From CAYMPW01 sp964558505 (GTDB lineage: Archaea > Thermoplasmatota > Thermoplasmata > Methanomassiliicoccales > Methanomethylophilaceae), in assembly GCA_964558505.1 (NCBI GenBank), contig CAZLEI010000019.1:1-29326 (forward strand): 29,326 nt of DNA, written 5' to 3'. Below are positions 23,545-29,326 of the stretch, one piece after another. The notes below the pieces were generated by a model that had not been told where the DNA came from, searched no databases, and worked only from the letters and a program-made list of their open reading frames with translations. Every line of letters begins with the position of its first letter. The stretch's first letter is position 1. Both the position numbers and the translations under genes were made by a program.

Positions 23545-24210
23545 GTGCCTCGCAGTGCCCTGAAGAAGATAGTCGACATAACCGGCCCAAGCCTCGCCCT
23601 GCAGGAGTTCCTGTACGGTTTCATCATGGCCCTTCTTTTCGTCACCGCCGCCCGCGCGGGGGTCCTTGCCGCCGACAGGACAGGGCTCATACTCCTCATC
23701 ATCGGTATGAACTTCACCTGGGGGGCCATCGACATGATAATATTCACTCTCGTCGACACGATGGATCAACGTCATTACGTGAACATCGTCAACTCCAAGG
23801 ACAGAGTGGACGACGATGCGTATGTGGAGAGGATCATCAAGGACGAGCTCTCAGGAACGCTGGTGGACATCCTCGACGACGAGGATGCCAAAGGGGTCAT
23901 CAGGCACATAATGAGCTCCAGGCTCGAGCCGGAAGAGGACCTGGTCCGCGAAAGGCACGACATGATTCGCAGCGGATTCGCGTGCTTCCTGATTACGATG
24001 CTGACGACGATCCCCGTCATCCTTCCGATACTCCTCATCCCGAACCTGAGCACCGGCCTCGCGGTGGCTTCGATGATATCGTCGGTGTGCCTGTTCTTCA
24101 TCGGCTATCTCATAGCGCCGTACATCGGACGCAGCAAGTGGCTGACGGGACTGGTGATAACCGCGTTCGCATGGGCGCTGACGATCGCGGGGACATTCAC
24201 AGGCGGATGA
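23545..24210 (+). CDS. VIT1/CCC1-like membrane protein
   Basis: 221-aa protein with two N-terminal membrane helices (LQEFLYGFIMALLFVTAARA and LILLIIGMNFTWGAIDMIIF), a charged cytosolic central part rich in acidic residues (about 80-140, including SSRLEPEEDLVRERHD), and three C-terminal helices. This layout and the GMNFTWGAIDMI motif match the VIT/CCC1 superfamily, linked to iron or manganese transport into compartments or out of cells. The start is taken at GTG 23545 with GAAGGT upstream; no better ATG is in frame. Substrate specificity is unknown. It is a single gene ending in a shared terminator. Confidence 0.75.
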   Translation: MPRSALKKIVDITGPSLALQEFLYGFIMALLFVTAARAGVLAADRTGLILLIIGMNFTWGAIDMIIFTLVDTMDQRHYVNIVNSKDRVDDDAYVERIIKDELSGTLVDILDDEDAKGVIRHIMSSRLEPEEDLVRERHDMIRSGFACFLITMLTTIPVILPILLIPNLSTGLAVASMISSVCLFFIGYLIAPYIGRSKWLTGLVITAFAWALTIAGTFTGG

Positions 24211-24250
24211 TGGTTAGAGAACAAATCCGCCGGCCGGCGGGATGAAATAC

Positions 24251-24281
24251 GGGCCCGGAATATCCGGGCCCTTTGAGTTTT
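24251..24281. terminator. Bidirectional terminator
   Basis: GGGCCCGGA-ATA-TCCGGGCCC (24251-24271) is a perfect 9-bp stem followed by TTTGAGTTTT, located between the convergent VIT-like and AdoMet decarboxylase-like genes. A further 14-bp perfect palindrome CCGCCGGCCGGCGG is at 24227-24240. Confidence 0.75.
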
Positions 24282-24286
24282 AAGGA

Positions 24287-24712
24287 TCAGATGTCCCTGA
24301 AGCAGATGGAGTACTGCATCTTCTTCGCGCCGAAGTACTTCTGGCAGAACTCGGCGGTCTTCTCCGGAGGGAACTCCTTGCAGGAGAAGACGTCGATGAA
24401 CGCCCTGTCGGTATCCTCTGCGAAGTGACCGGAGATCTGGGATGTCTCGATCAGCTGGACCAGGGAGTATCCCTGGACCTTCGGGTGGTCGCCGAAGAAC
24501 ACGGCGATTGGCTCCCCGTACCTCTTCATCTTGATGTAATCAGCGAGGTCGATTGCGAACTGCTTGATGCGCTCGCCGTCGGAGATCAGCTTGTGGTCGC
24601 ACTCGCCGAGGTCCACGCAGACCTGGAGCCCCCACTGGCCCTCGCTGTTGTATTTGTCAATGCACTCCTGATCTGTCAGGAGTTTGCCCGAATAAGGACT
24701 CATGCTGTACAT
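24287..24712 (-). CDS. S-adenosylmethionine decarboxylase-like protein
   Basis: 141-aa protein that resembles prokaryotic pyruvoyl AdoMet decarboxylases, whose decarboxylated product feeds polyamine synthesis. The processing region is recognisable: E-T-S91-Q-I-S-G-H96-F-A-E-D aligns with the canonical S-H-x-S-x-H-T-W-P-E, giving Ser91 as the likely pyruvoyl precursor, and IDVFSC111 matches the D-x-F-x-C motif. The His after the reactive Ser is Gln here and the WPE step is altered, so activity is uncertain. The N-terminus (SPYSGKLLTDQECIDKYNSE) is longer than in bacterial SpeH. ATG 24710-24712 has GGGTGA 5 nt upstream, with a hairpin before it. Confidence 0.72.
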   Translation of the reverse strand: MYSMSPYSGKLLTDQECIDKYNSEGQWGLQVCVDLGECDHKLISDGERIKQFAIDLADYIKMKRYGEPIAVFFGDHPKVQGYSLVQLIETSQISGHFAEDTDRAFIDVFSCKEFPPEKTAEFCQKYFGAKKMQYSICFRDI

Positions 24713-24723
24713 AGGATCACCCT

Positions 24724-24742
24724 GCAAGGTACGGTGCCTTGC
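24724..24742 (-). promoter_or_regulatory. Leader hairpin next to the AdoMet decarboxylase-like ribosome binding site
   Basis: GCAAGG (24724-24729) and CCTTGC (24737-24742) form a perfect 6-bp stem with a 7-nt loop in the leader, ending one nucleotide before the GGGTGA ribosome binding site. A TATA box (CTTATATACTC, about 24803-24813, minus strand) implies a leader of some 70 nt, unlike the leaderless genes around it. Confidence 0.4.
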
Positions 24743-24880
24743 GATAATTTTCGAATCTGCTATCAGTATTTGAAACTATACCTCGGCGGTTTTGGCCTGC
24801 AGAGTATATAAGACGCAATAGAGACAAAGGTGATTTTCCAGCGTCTCCCACGGGACACCGGAACGGCAAAAGAGACTAGG

Positions 24881-26266
24881 TCATCGGACGTCCGCTTCAG
24901 GGGACGAACCGCGGAACCATGAGAATCCCGCGCCTACGATGCACAGCACGACGCATACGGCGAAGCTCACGTGCATCGTCTGGATGAACGCAGGTATCGT
25001 GGTTTCGTCCAATACATCGAGGGACCCCATGATGAGGGCTACGAACGCCATCGCCATCGCCATCGATGCCACCGACCCCACCTGCCGGAACAATGCGATC
25101 ATGGCGGATGCGGCGCTGTAATCCTTCAATCCGACTGACGACATTATGACATTCGTGTTCGGAGATGTGAACATCGCGAACCCGATGCCCAGCACGGCGA
25201 ACGCCGCACCTGCGAACAGCAGGTCGGTGCCCTCCCCGAACGTTGCCACCATGGACAGGCCGGTGGCCGTTATCAGCATTCCTGCGGTAGGCAGCAGCCG
25301 CGGATCCGTCCTGTCCGATATGCGCCCGAAGAACGGCGACAAAGCGCATTGGATGGCGGTCTGCACGATCAGCATCAGTCCGGCCGAGGTGGCGGACATG
25401 CCGCATACGCCCTGGAAGTACAGGGCGCAGAAGAACGCCACCATGAACGATGATGCATAATTGAAGAACAGGGCGACCATGGAACGCGAGAAGACGCTGT
25501 TGCGGAATATGCCGACATCCAATACCGGATCCTCCGACCTGAGCATCATCCTGCCGAACATCGCGATGAGCGCCACCCCCGCTGCGAGGCACGGGATGCC
25601 GAGTGGATCGGGCAACATGGTAAGGCCGTACAGCGCAAGCGCCATGGCCGCTATGTACATGGCCGATCCCTTCACATCGAGCTTTTTTCCCGAAGACGGT
25701 CTGAAATCCCCCTTGAACAGTAAAAGGGGGACCAATGTGAACAGGGTTATGGGGACCATGATGAAGAAGACGCTGCGCCATCCGAGCACGTCCACCACCA
25801 CTCCGCCCACCAGAGGCCCCATGGAAAGCCCGAGGTAGACCGACGCGGTGTTGATCCCGAACGCCTTCCCGCGGCTCTGCGCAGGGTAGACATCGGCGAG
25901 CATGGAAACCCCCGTGCACATTATGGCTGCCGTCCCGATCCCGGTCAGCATGCGGGATGCCAGCAGCATCTGGTAATTCGGCGACAGGCCGCAGGACAGG
26001 GACCCGACGGCCATGATCATCAGACCGATGGCCATCACCTTCCTCTTGCCGTGTATGTCGGCGACCTTGGACAGCGGGACCAGGGCAAGAACCGAAGCCA
26101 GGAAGAATATCGTCGAGACCCATCCGAGATCGTGGGTTCCCACGCCCATGTCCGCCCCGATGAACTTCAGGGAGAGGTTGGCCATCGTGCCCGTCATCGG
26201 AGCGATGAGGACGGACATGCAGCAGGCCAGAAGCACTATCGACCTTTCTCTCTTGGAGTATTCCAT
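24881..26266 (-). CDS. MFS drug/multidrug efflux-type transporter
   Basis: 461-aa major facilitator with about 14 hydrophobic segments (DHA2-like). The loop 2-3 motif appears as PLSKVADIHGKRKVMAIGLM (near residue 70), and motif C-like GLSMGPLVGGVVVDVLGWRS lies near 150-169. The N-terminus MEYSKRERSIVLLACCMSVL gives a short cytosolic start; ATG 26264-26266 has GGTG upstream and begins 11 bp after the stop of the zinc-ribbon gene, so they form an operon. The substrate cannot be read from sequence; toxic organics or metabolites are usual. Confidence 0.9.
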   Translation of the reverse strand: MEYSKRERSIVLLACCMSVLIAPMTGTMANLSLKFIGADMGVGTHDLGWVSTIFFLASVLALVPLSKVADIHGKRKVMAIGLMIMAVGSLSCGLSPNYQMLLASRMLTGIGTAAIMCTGVSMLADVYPAQSRGKAFGINTASVYLGLSMGPLVGGVVVDVLGWRSVFFIMVPITLFTLVPLLLFKGDFRPSSGKKLDVKGSAMYIAAMALALYGLTMLPDPLGIPCLAAGVALIAMFGRMMLRSEDPVLDVGIFRNSVFSRSMVALFFNYASSFMVAFFCALYFQGVCGMSATSAGLMLIVQTAIQCALSPFFGRISDRTDPRLLPTAGMLITATGLSMVATFGEGTDLLFAGAAFAVLGIGFAMFTSPNTNVIMSSVGLKDYSAASAMIALFRQVGSVASMAMAMAFVALIMGSLDVLDETTIPAFIQTMHVSFAVCVVLCIVGAGFSWFRGSSPEADVR

Positions 26267-26277
26267 CTGCGGCACCT

Positions 26278-26892
26278 TCAATCCTCGAACGCGTCCTTGG
26301 ACTTGTAGATCAGGAAGGTCACCATCATCCCCACTGTGAACACCAGGGCCATCATGACGGCCAAGTTGACGAACAGCGCCGGAGGAGACACATAGAGCAG
26401 GGTGAACGGGACGACGGCCCCCGTGGCGCACAGCGCGACTGCGACAATCCAGGACCTGCGGATGTACGACAGGATGGCGCTGATCGCAACGAGCAACCCC
26501 GACGAGGAGGCCACTATCCCCATGCACATGATGAATCTCGCGAACCCTTCCTCGGTCAGCCCGAGCGTGGCGAGGAAACGGGTCCAGTCATATCCGCCGG
26601 TTATCAGGAGATCCTTGATCGAACCCGCCACCTGATCGGCGGACAGCATCAGGTAGAGCCCGTTCAATAACGTGAATATCGCGTACATCCCGGTCAGGAT
26701 CAGGATCCACGGCACCGCCCTCTCGGCCATCTCCGATCCCAGGCGGATTTGGTCCTCCGAATCGGAATCCATGACAGCCGAGGAGACTGGCATGCCGCCG
26801 TATATGGCGTATCCGCACTCTCCGCAGTATTCCATCCCGTCCTCGAGATGAGCTCCGCAATGGATACAGAACGCACGGTCGTCGTCGGCCAT
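26278..26892 (-). CDS. Zinc-ribbon membrane protein
   Basis: 204-aa protein with an N-terminal zinc ribbon (C9-x2-C12-x10-C23-x2-C26) and a soluble linker of about 30 residues, then four membrane helices (for example WILILTGMYAIFTLLNGLYL and FVNLAVMMALVFTVGMMVTF). Such zinc-ribbon/helix proteins are common in archaea without known function. It leads the operon with the MFS transporter and could regulate or assist it (inferred). The TATA box CTTATATAGG (26916-26925, minus strand) is centred about 28 nt before ATG 26890-26892, indicating a leaderless mRNA. Confidence 0.8.
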   Translation of the reverse strand: MADDDRAFCIHCGAHLEDGMEYCGECGYAIYGGMPVSSAVMDSDSEDQIRLGSEMAERAVPWILILTGMYAIFTLLNGLYLMLSADQVAGSIKDLLITGGYDWTRFLATLGLTEEGFARFIMCMGIVASSSGLLVAISAILSYIRRSWIVAVALCATGAVVPFTLLYVSPPALFVNLAVMMALVFTVGMMVTFLIYKSKDAFED

Positions 26893-26970
26893 ATGAGGAC
26901 GCGATTGATATCGGTCCTATATAAGAAGGATGAGGATTCCGACGGATTCCCATGGCAAATGAAGAAAGTA

Positions 26971-26985
26971 GGGGGATTATCCCCC
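26971..26985 (-). terminator. Hairpin after the M6-like pseudoprotease gene
   Basis: GGGGGATAATCCCCC on the minus strand (5-7 bp arms), 8 nt after the stop, followed by a T-rich TACTTTCTTCATTT. It separates this gene from the zinc-ribbon operon. Confidence 0.6.
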
Positions 26986-26993
26986 GTTCAGGT

Positions 26994-28265
26994 TTATTCC
27001 TTGGACTTGGCGTACACGTACACCAGCAGGACCGTCTCGAGTATCACCACGAGCGCAAGGGCAACAGATACCGTGAGGAAATTGTTGCCGCCCGCCGCCG
27101 GGGTGACAACGTCACCGACCTTGAGGTCGAATGTCACGGTCCCGTTGACGTTGAACACGATGTTCGTGATGGAGGCGTCGAGCTTCTGACCGTTGCTGTA
27201 TGTGAAATCGCTGCAGGTCTGTCCGGGGACCCACATCATGTACTTGTCCTCGGCATCGTACACCTTGGATGATTTCAGCACGCTGATCTCGTAATCGTCG
27301 ACCAGACCACCGGAGTTGCCGCTGGCCTCGGTGTTCACGCGGTATATGATGAGCCCGTCGGTCATGATGTTCATGTCCGGCGTGTCGTCCGCCTGCATCT
27401 TGTACTCGATCATGAAGAACTCGGTCTTGTACACCCCGAGCTTGATGGCGATGTCCGAAGTGCCCGAAGCCGAGGGATTCAGAGTGTACGTGCCGCTGCG
27501 GGTGACGTTGAGGATGTCGCCCGTGCCGTCCTGCCTCTCGGTCAGCCATCCGACCTTCTCCCTGAAGTACACATTGGATGTCTGCACCGGCCAAACGCTG
27601 TTGGCGAAGAGGTCCATGTCGCCCATGGGCTCCTCGTGATCGCTCAGCGACGGCACCGACAGGTCCGAGAGCAGCACGCCGCTCTTGTATGCGATGCACT
27701 TGTAGAAGTCCTCCGCATACAAGTTCATGAATCCCCTGTAGATCGCATTGAACGTCATCAGCCCGCTTTCCAGCAACGGGTCGCCGTTGTAGAAATCGAC
27801 GGTCTCGTACCCCTTCATCGTACCGAAGTAGAGGACGTACATGTCGTAATCCGCGACGTTCTTCCCTGTGTCGGAGCATATCTCGGCCAACAGAGCAGAC
27901 TTGACCTCTGCCCATTCGGCCATATCGTATTCGCTGTAATGCTGGTAGTTGTTCGCATCGTTGTAGATCACGGTGTCGAAGGTCAGGTCGACAGCTCCCT
28001 TGGAATATGCCGAGATGTACTCCTTGACGCTGTAGGTCCCGCCCGGAACTGAATTCTCCAGATCGTCCATGTAATCATCTATCGTATCGGCGGTGAAGAA
28101 CGTCTCACCGTAGAACGTCTCATCCTTCAGATTGACGAACGCCACGAGGGTCTTCATCTCCGATGTCCCCGAAGAGCCATCGGACGTGTCCGCGAACGCG
28201 ATCATCCCTACCGGTCCGGCGACCATCAGGGCCGCCAGCACAAATGACAGGATCTTGTGTTTCAT
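26994..28265 (-). CDS. Secreted, membrane-anchored M6-protease-like protein lacking HExxH
   Basis: 423-aa surface protein: signal peptide MKHKILSFVLAALMVAGPVG.. with likely cleavage after FA|DTSDG, an extracellular body of about 370 residues, and a C-terminal anchor helix (VSVALALVVILETVLLVYVY) with basic tail. Body segments line up with the neighbouring M6-like protein: KEYISAYSKGAVDLTF, the MDLFANSVWPVQTSN..VGWL step, RSGTYTLNP, GLIIYRVN, and a C-terminal VPGQTCSDFTYSNGQKLDAS repeat. At the place of the zinc-binding HExxH the sequence reads NAIYRGFMNLY, so it is probably a non-catalytic homologue. ATG 28263-28265 is preferred since GAAGG is 7 nt upstream; ATG 28271 overlaps the upstream stop. 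Confidence 0.82.
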   Translation of the reverse strand: MKHKILSFVLAALMVAGPVGMIAFADTSDGSSGTSEMKTLVAFVNLKDETFYGETFFTADTIDDYMDDLENSVPGGTYSVKEYISAYSKGAVDLTFDTVIYNDANNYQHYSEYDMAEWAEVKSALLAEICSDTGKNVADYDMYVLYFGTMKGYETVDFYNGDPLLESGLMTFNAIYRGFMNLYAEDFYKCIAYKSGVLLSDLSVPSLSDHEEPMGDMDLFANSVWPVQTSNVYFREKVGWLTERQDGTGDILNVTRSGTYTLNPSASGTSDIAIKLGVYKTEFFMIEYKMQADDTPDMNIMTDGLIIYRVNTEASGNSGGLVDDYEISVLKSSKVYDAEDKYMMWVPGQTCSDFTYSNGQKLDASITNIVFNVNGTVTFDLKVGDVVTPAAGGNNFLTVSVALALVVILETVLLVYVYAKSKE

Positions 28266-28267
28266 GA

Positions 28268-29326
28268 TCATCCCTTCGTATACTGGATCTTCAGTCCGCC
28301 GTCGTCGGTCCAACCGACCACCTTGACGCTGCCGCCGAACACGGAGCCGTCGTGATAGACGAACTTGCTGCATGTGGTGTCCGGCGTCCAGATGTAATCG
28401 GACAGTTTCACGGTGCCTGAATCTGTGTTCCTCACCGCGCACACCTCATAGTTGTTCTTGCCGTTCAGATTCCCCTGGTAGGTCTTGTCCACCTTGTAGA
28501 TGAACAGGCCCTTGGTCACGGAATCCGGTATGCCGGAATCGGGGGATTCGGCCTGCTTGGCCTTTATCTCGGCATAGAATGATTCGTTCCCCTTCTCTCC
28601 GAACTTCACCGCGATCGTTCCGGTCTTGCCCTTCTCAGAATACGCGGGATAGATCGTGTATGTGCCGCTGTCAGTCAGCGTCATAACCGAAGGCTTCTTG
28701 GAATCGACGGTGTCCGACACCCAACCGCACTTGTACTTGTACCAGGTATTGGTGGTGCATACATCCCATTTGTTGATCGACATGAGGTCCCACATGTACA
28801 TGGGCATCTCCACGTTATCGTCCAGATAAAGGTCTAATATCGTGGGGTCAGTCCAGCCGATGCCGTGGAAGAACTCATGGTGCGGGACGGAGCTGAGTAC
28901 GGTGTCGGAGGTCAGCGTCGTCAGACCTACCGCGTAATATATCGACGGATGGAAGAATCCTCCGGAGCTGCCGCCGTGATAGGCGAAGAGATTGATGGAG
29001 ATGTCATAATCATCCACCTTCTTCCCGGAGAGGAGCTCGAAGATCTGATATTTCATATCGCCTTGTTTGCTCTTCTCCGTTTTCAACAAGGTCGAGCCGC
29101 TTACATCGGTCACATCCGATATGCTGTACCCCACGGTCACGTTGGTTATCGCACCGTAGGACAGGTCGCGATAGTACTCGTAGACGCTGTACACATCGTT
29201 GTTCGGTGTTCTGTCAGTGTATTTTTTGATGACGCTGAGGACCTTCGGGTCATCCGGCCCTGTGTATTTCAAGCTGAAATTCTCGGACTTTGTAGGTACA
29301 TCGGCCCCGCTTACGCGAGGCCGTCG
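28268..29326 (-). CDS. M6-like secreted metalloprotease (5' end outside window)
   Basis: Partial: the frame stays open to the right edge, so the signal peptide lies outside; about 352 codons are visible. The zinc site H-E-F-F-H-G is in SSVPHHEFFHGIGWTD, followed by the MYMWDLMSINKWDVCTTN stretch with the M6-type D-L-M-S motif and the Met-turn, then CGWVSD and a beta-rich C-terminal part (SGTYTIYPAYSEKGKTGTIA; GLFIYKVD). This is the immune-inhibitor-A-like family, which degrades extracellular proteins or peptides. No C-terminal anchor is present; it ends KIQYTKG. Its stop overlaps or abuts the following pseudoprotease gene, so the two form an operon. Confidence 0.8.
   Translation of the reverse strand, partial: RRPRVSGADVPTKSENFSLKYTGPDDPKVLSVIKKYTDRTPNNDVYSVYEYYRDLSYGAITNVTVGYSISDVTDVSGSTLLKTEKSKQGDMKYQIFELLSGKKVDDYDISINLFAYHGGSSGGFFHPSIYYAVGLTTLTSDTVLSSVPHHEFFHGIGWTDPTILDLYLDDNVEMPMYMWDLMSINKWDVCTTNTWYKYKCGWVSDTVDSKKPSVMTLTDSGTYTIYPAYSEKGKTGTIAVKFGEKGNESFYAEIKAKQAESPDSGIPDSVTKGLFIYKVDKTYQGNLNGKNNYEVCAVRNTDSGTVKLSDYIWTPDTTCSKFVYHDGSVFGGSVKVVGWTDDGGLKIQYTKG

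Noticed and set aside
28266..28442. N-terminal extension of the pseudoprotease frame
   Set aside because: Extra residues lie inside the preceding protease gene; the signal peptide begins at ATG 28265 with a ribosome binding site.

Overview
The window comes from a hydrogen-dependent methylotrophic methanogenic archaeon, most likely of the order Methanomassiliicoccales (the gut and rumen 'Methanomethylophilus'-type lineage). The evidence is two methanol methyltransferase operons (mtaCB), a methylcobamide:CoM methyltransferase (mtaA family), a RamA-type corrinoid-activating ferredoxin, methanogenesis marker protein 8, indolepyruvate:ferredoxin oxidoreductase, and archaeal promoters. At several genes a TATA box is centred about 26 nt before the start codon, implying leaderless mRNAs. 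The genus call is an inference from gene content.

Layout. 1-1683 (minus): mtaC1 then mtaB1, which runs off the left edge. 1943-3484 (plus): a lone transposase-like gene. 3528-5932 (minus): iorA-iorB. 6111-8012 (plus): htpG. 8147-8230: tRNA-Leu(UAG). 8465-9156: a 56-aa ORF followed by a decayed GNAT acetyltransferase. 9487-11948 (plus): methanogenesis marker 8, mtaA-like and iron-sulfur flavoprotein-like genes. 12126-14307 (minus): complete mtaC2-mtaB2. 14671-17597 (plus): G3E GTPase, His-rich protein and ramA. 17757-20559: a small ORF, a membrane acyltransferase, a YgbA_NO family protein and a convergent DUF6951-like gene. 20501-23371 (minus): an ABC importer of the sulfonate/taurine/nitrate class with a rearranged binding protein. 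23545-24210 (plus): a VIT/CCC1-like membrane protein. 24287-24712 (minus): an AdoMet decarboxylase-like protein. 24881-26892 (minus): zinc-ribbon membrane protein and MFS transporter. 26994-end (minus): two related M6-like secreted proteins, one with HExxH and one without.

How it fits together. MtaB (zinc) activates methanol and methylates the corrinoid of MtaC, MtaA moves the methyl group to coenzyme M, and RamA reduces Co(II) that has fallen out of the cycle. The 15-kb core therefore holds nearly the whole methanol-to-methyl-CoM module. The G3E GTPase and His-rich protein joined to ramA look like a metal-delivery arm for that module (inference). The sulfonate-class importer could supply coenzyme M or another sulfonate (inference).

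Most unusual items: the substrate-binding protein reads as a circular permutation; the GTPase/His-rich/ramA cluster; an intact 56-aa ORF beside a decayed GNAT gene; a paired M6 protease and pseudoprotease; and a transposase-like gene whose 20-bp palindrome shares a 12-bp core with the mtaC1 promoter region.
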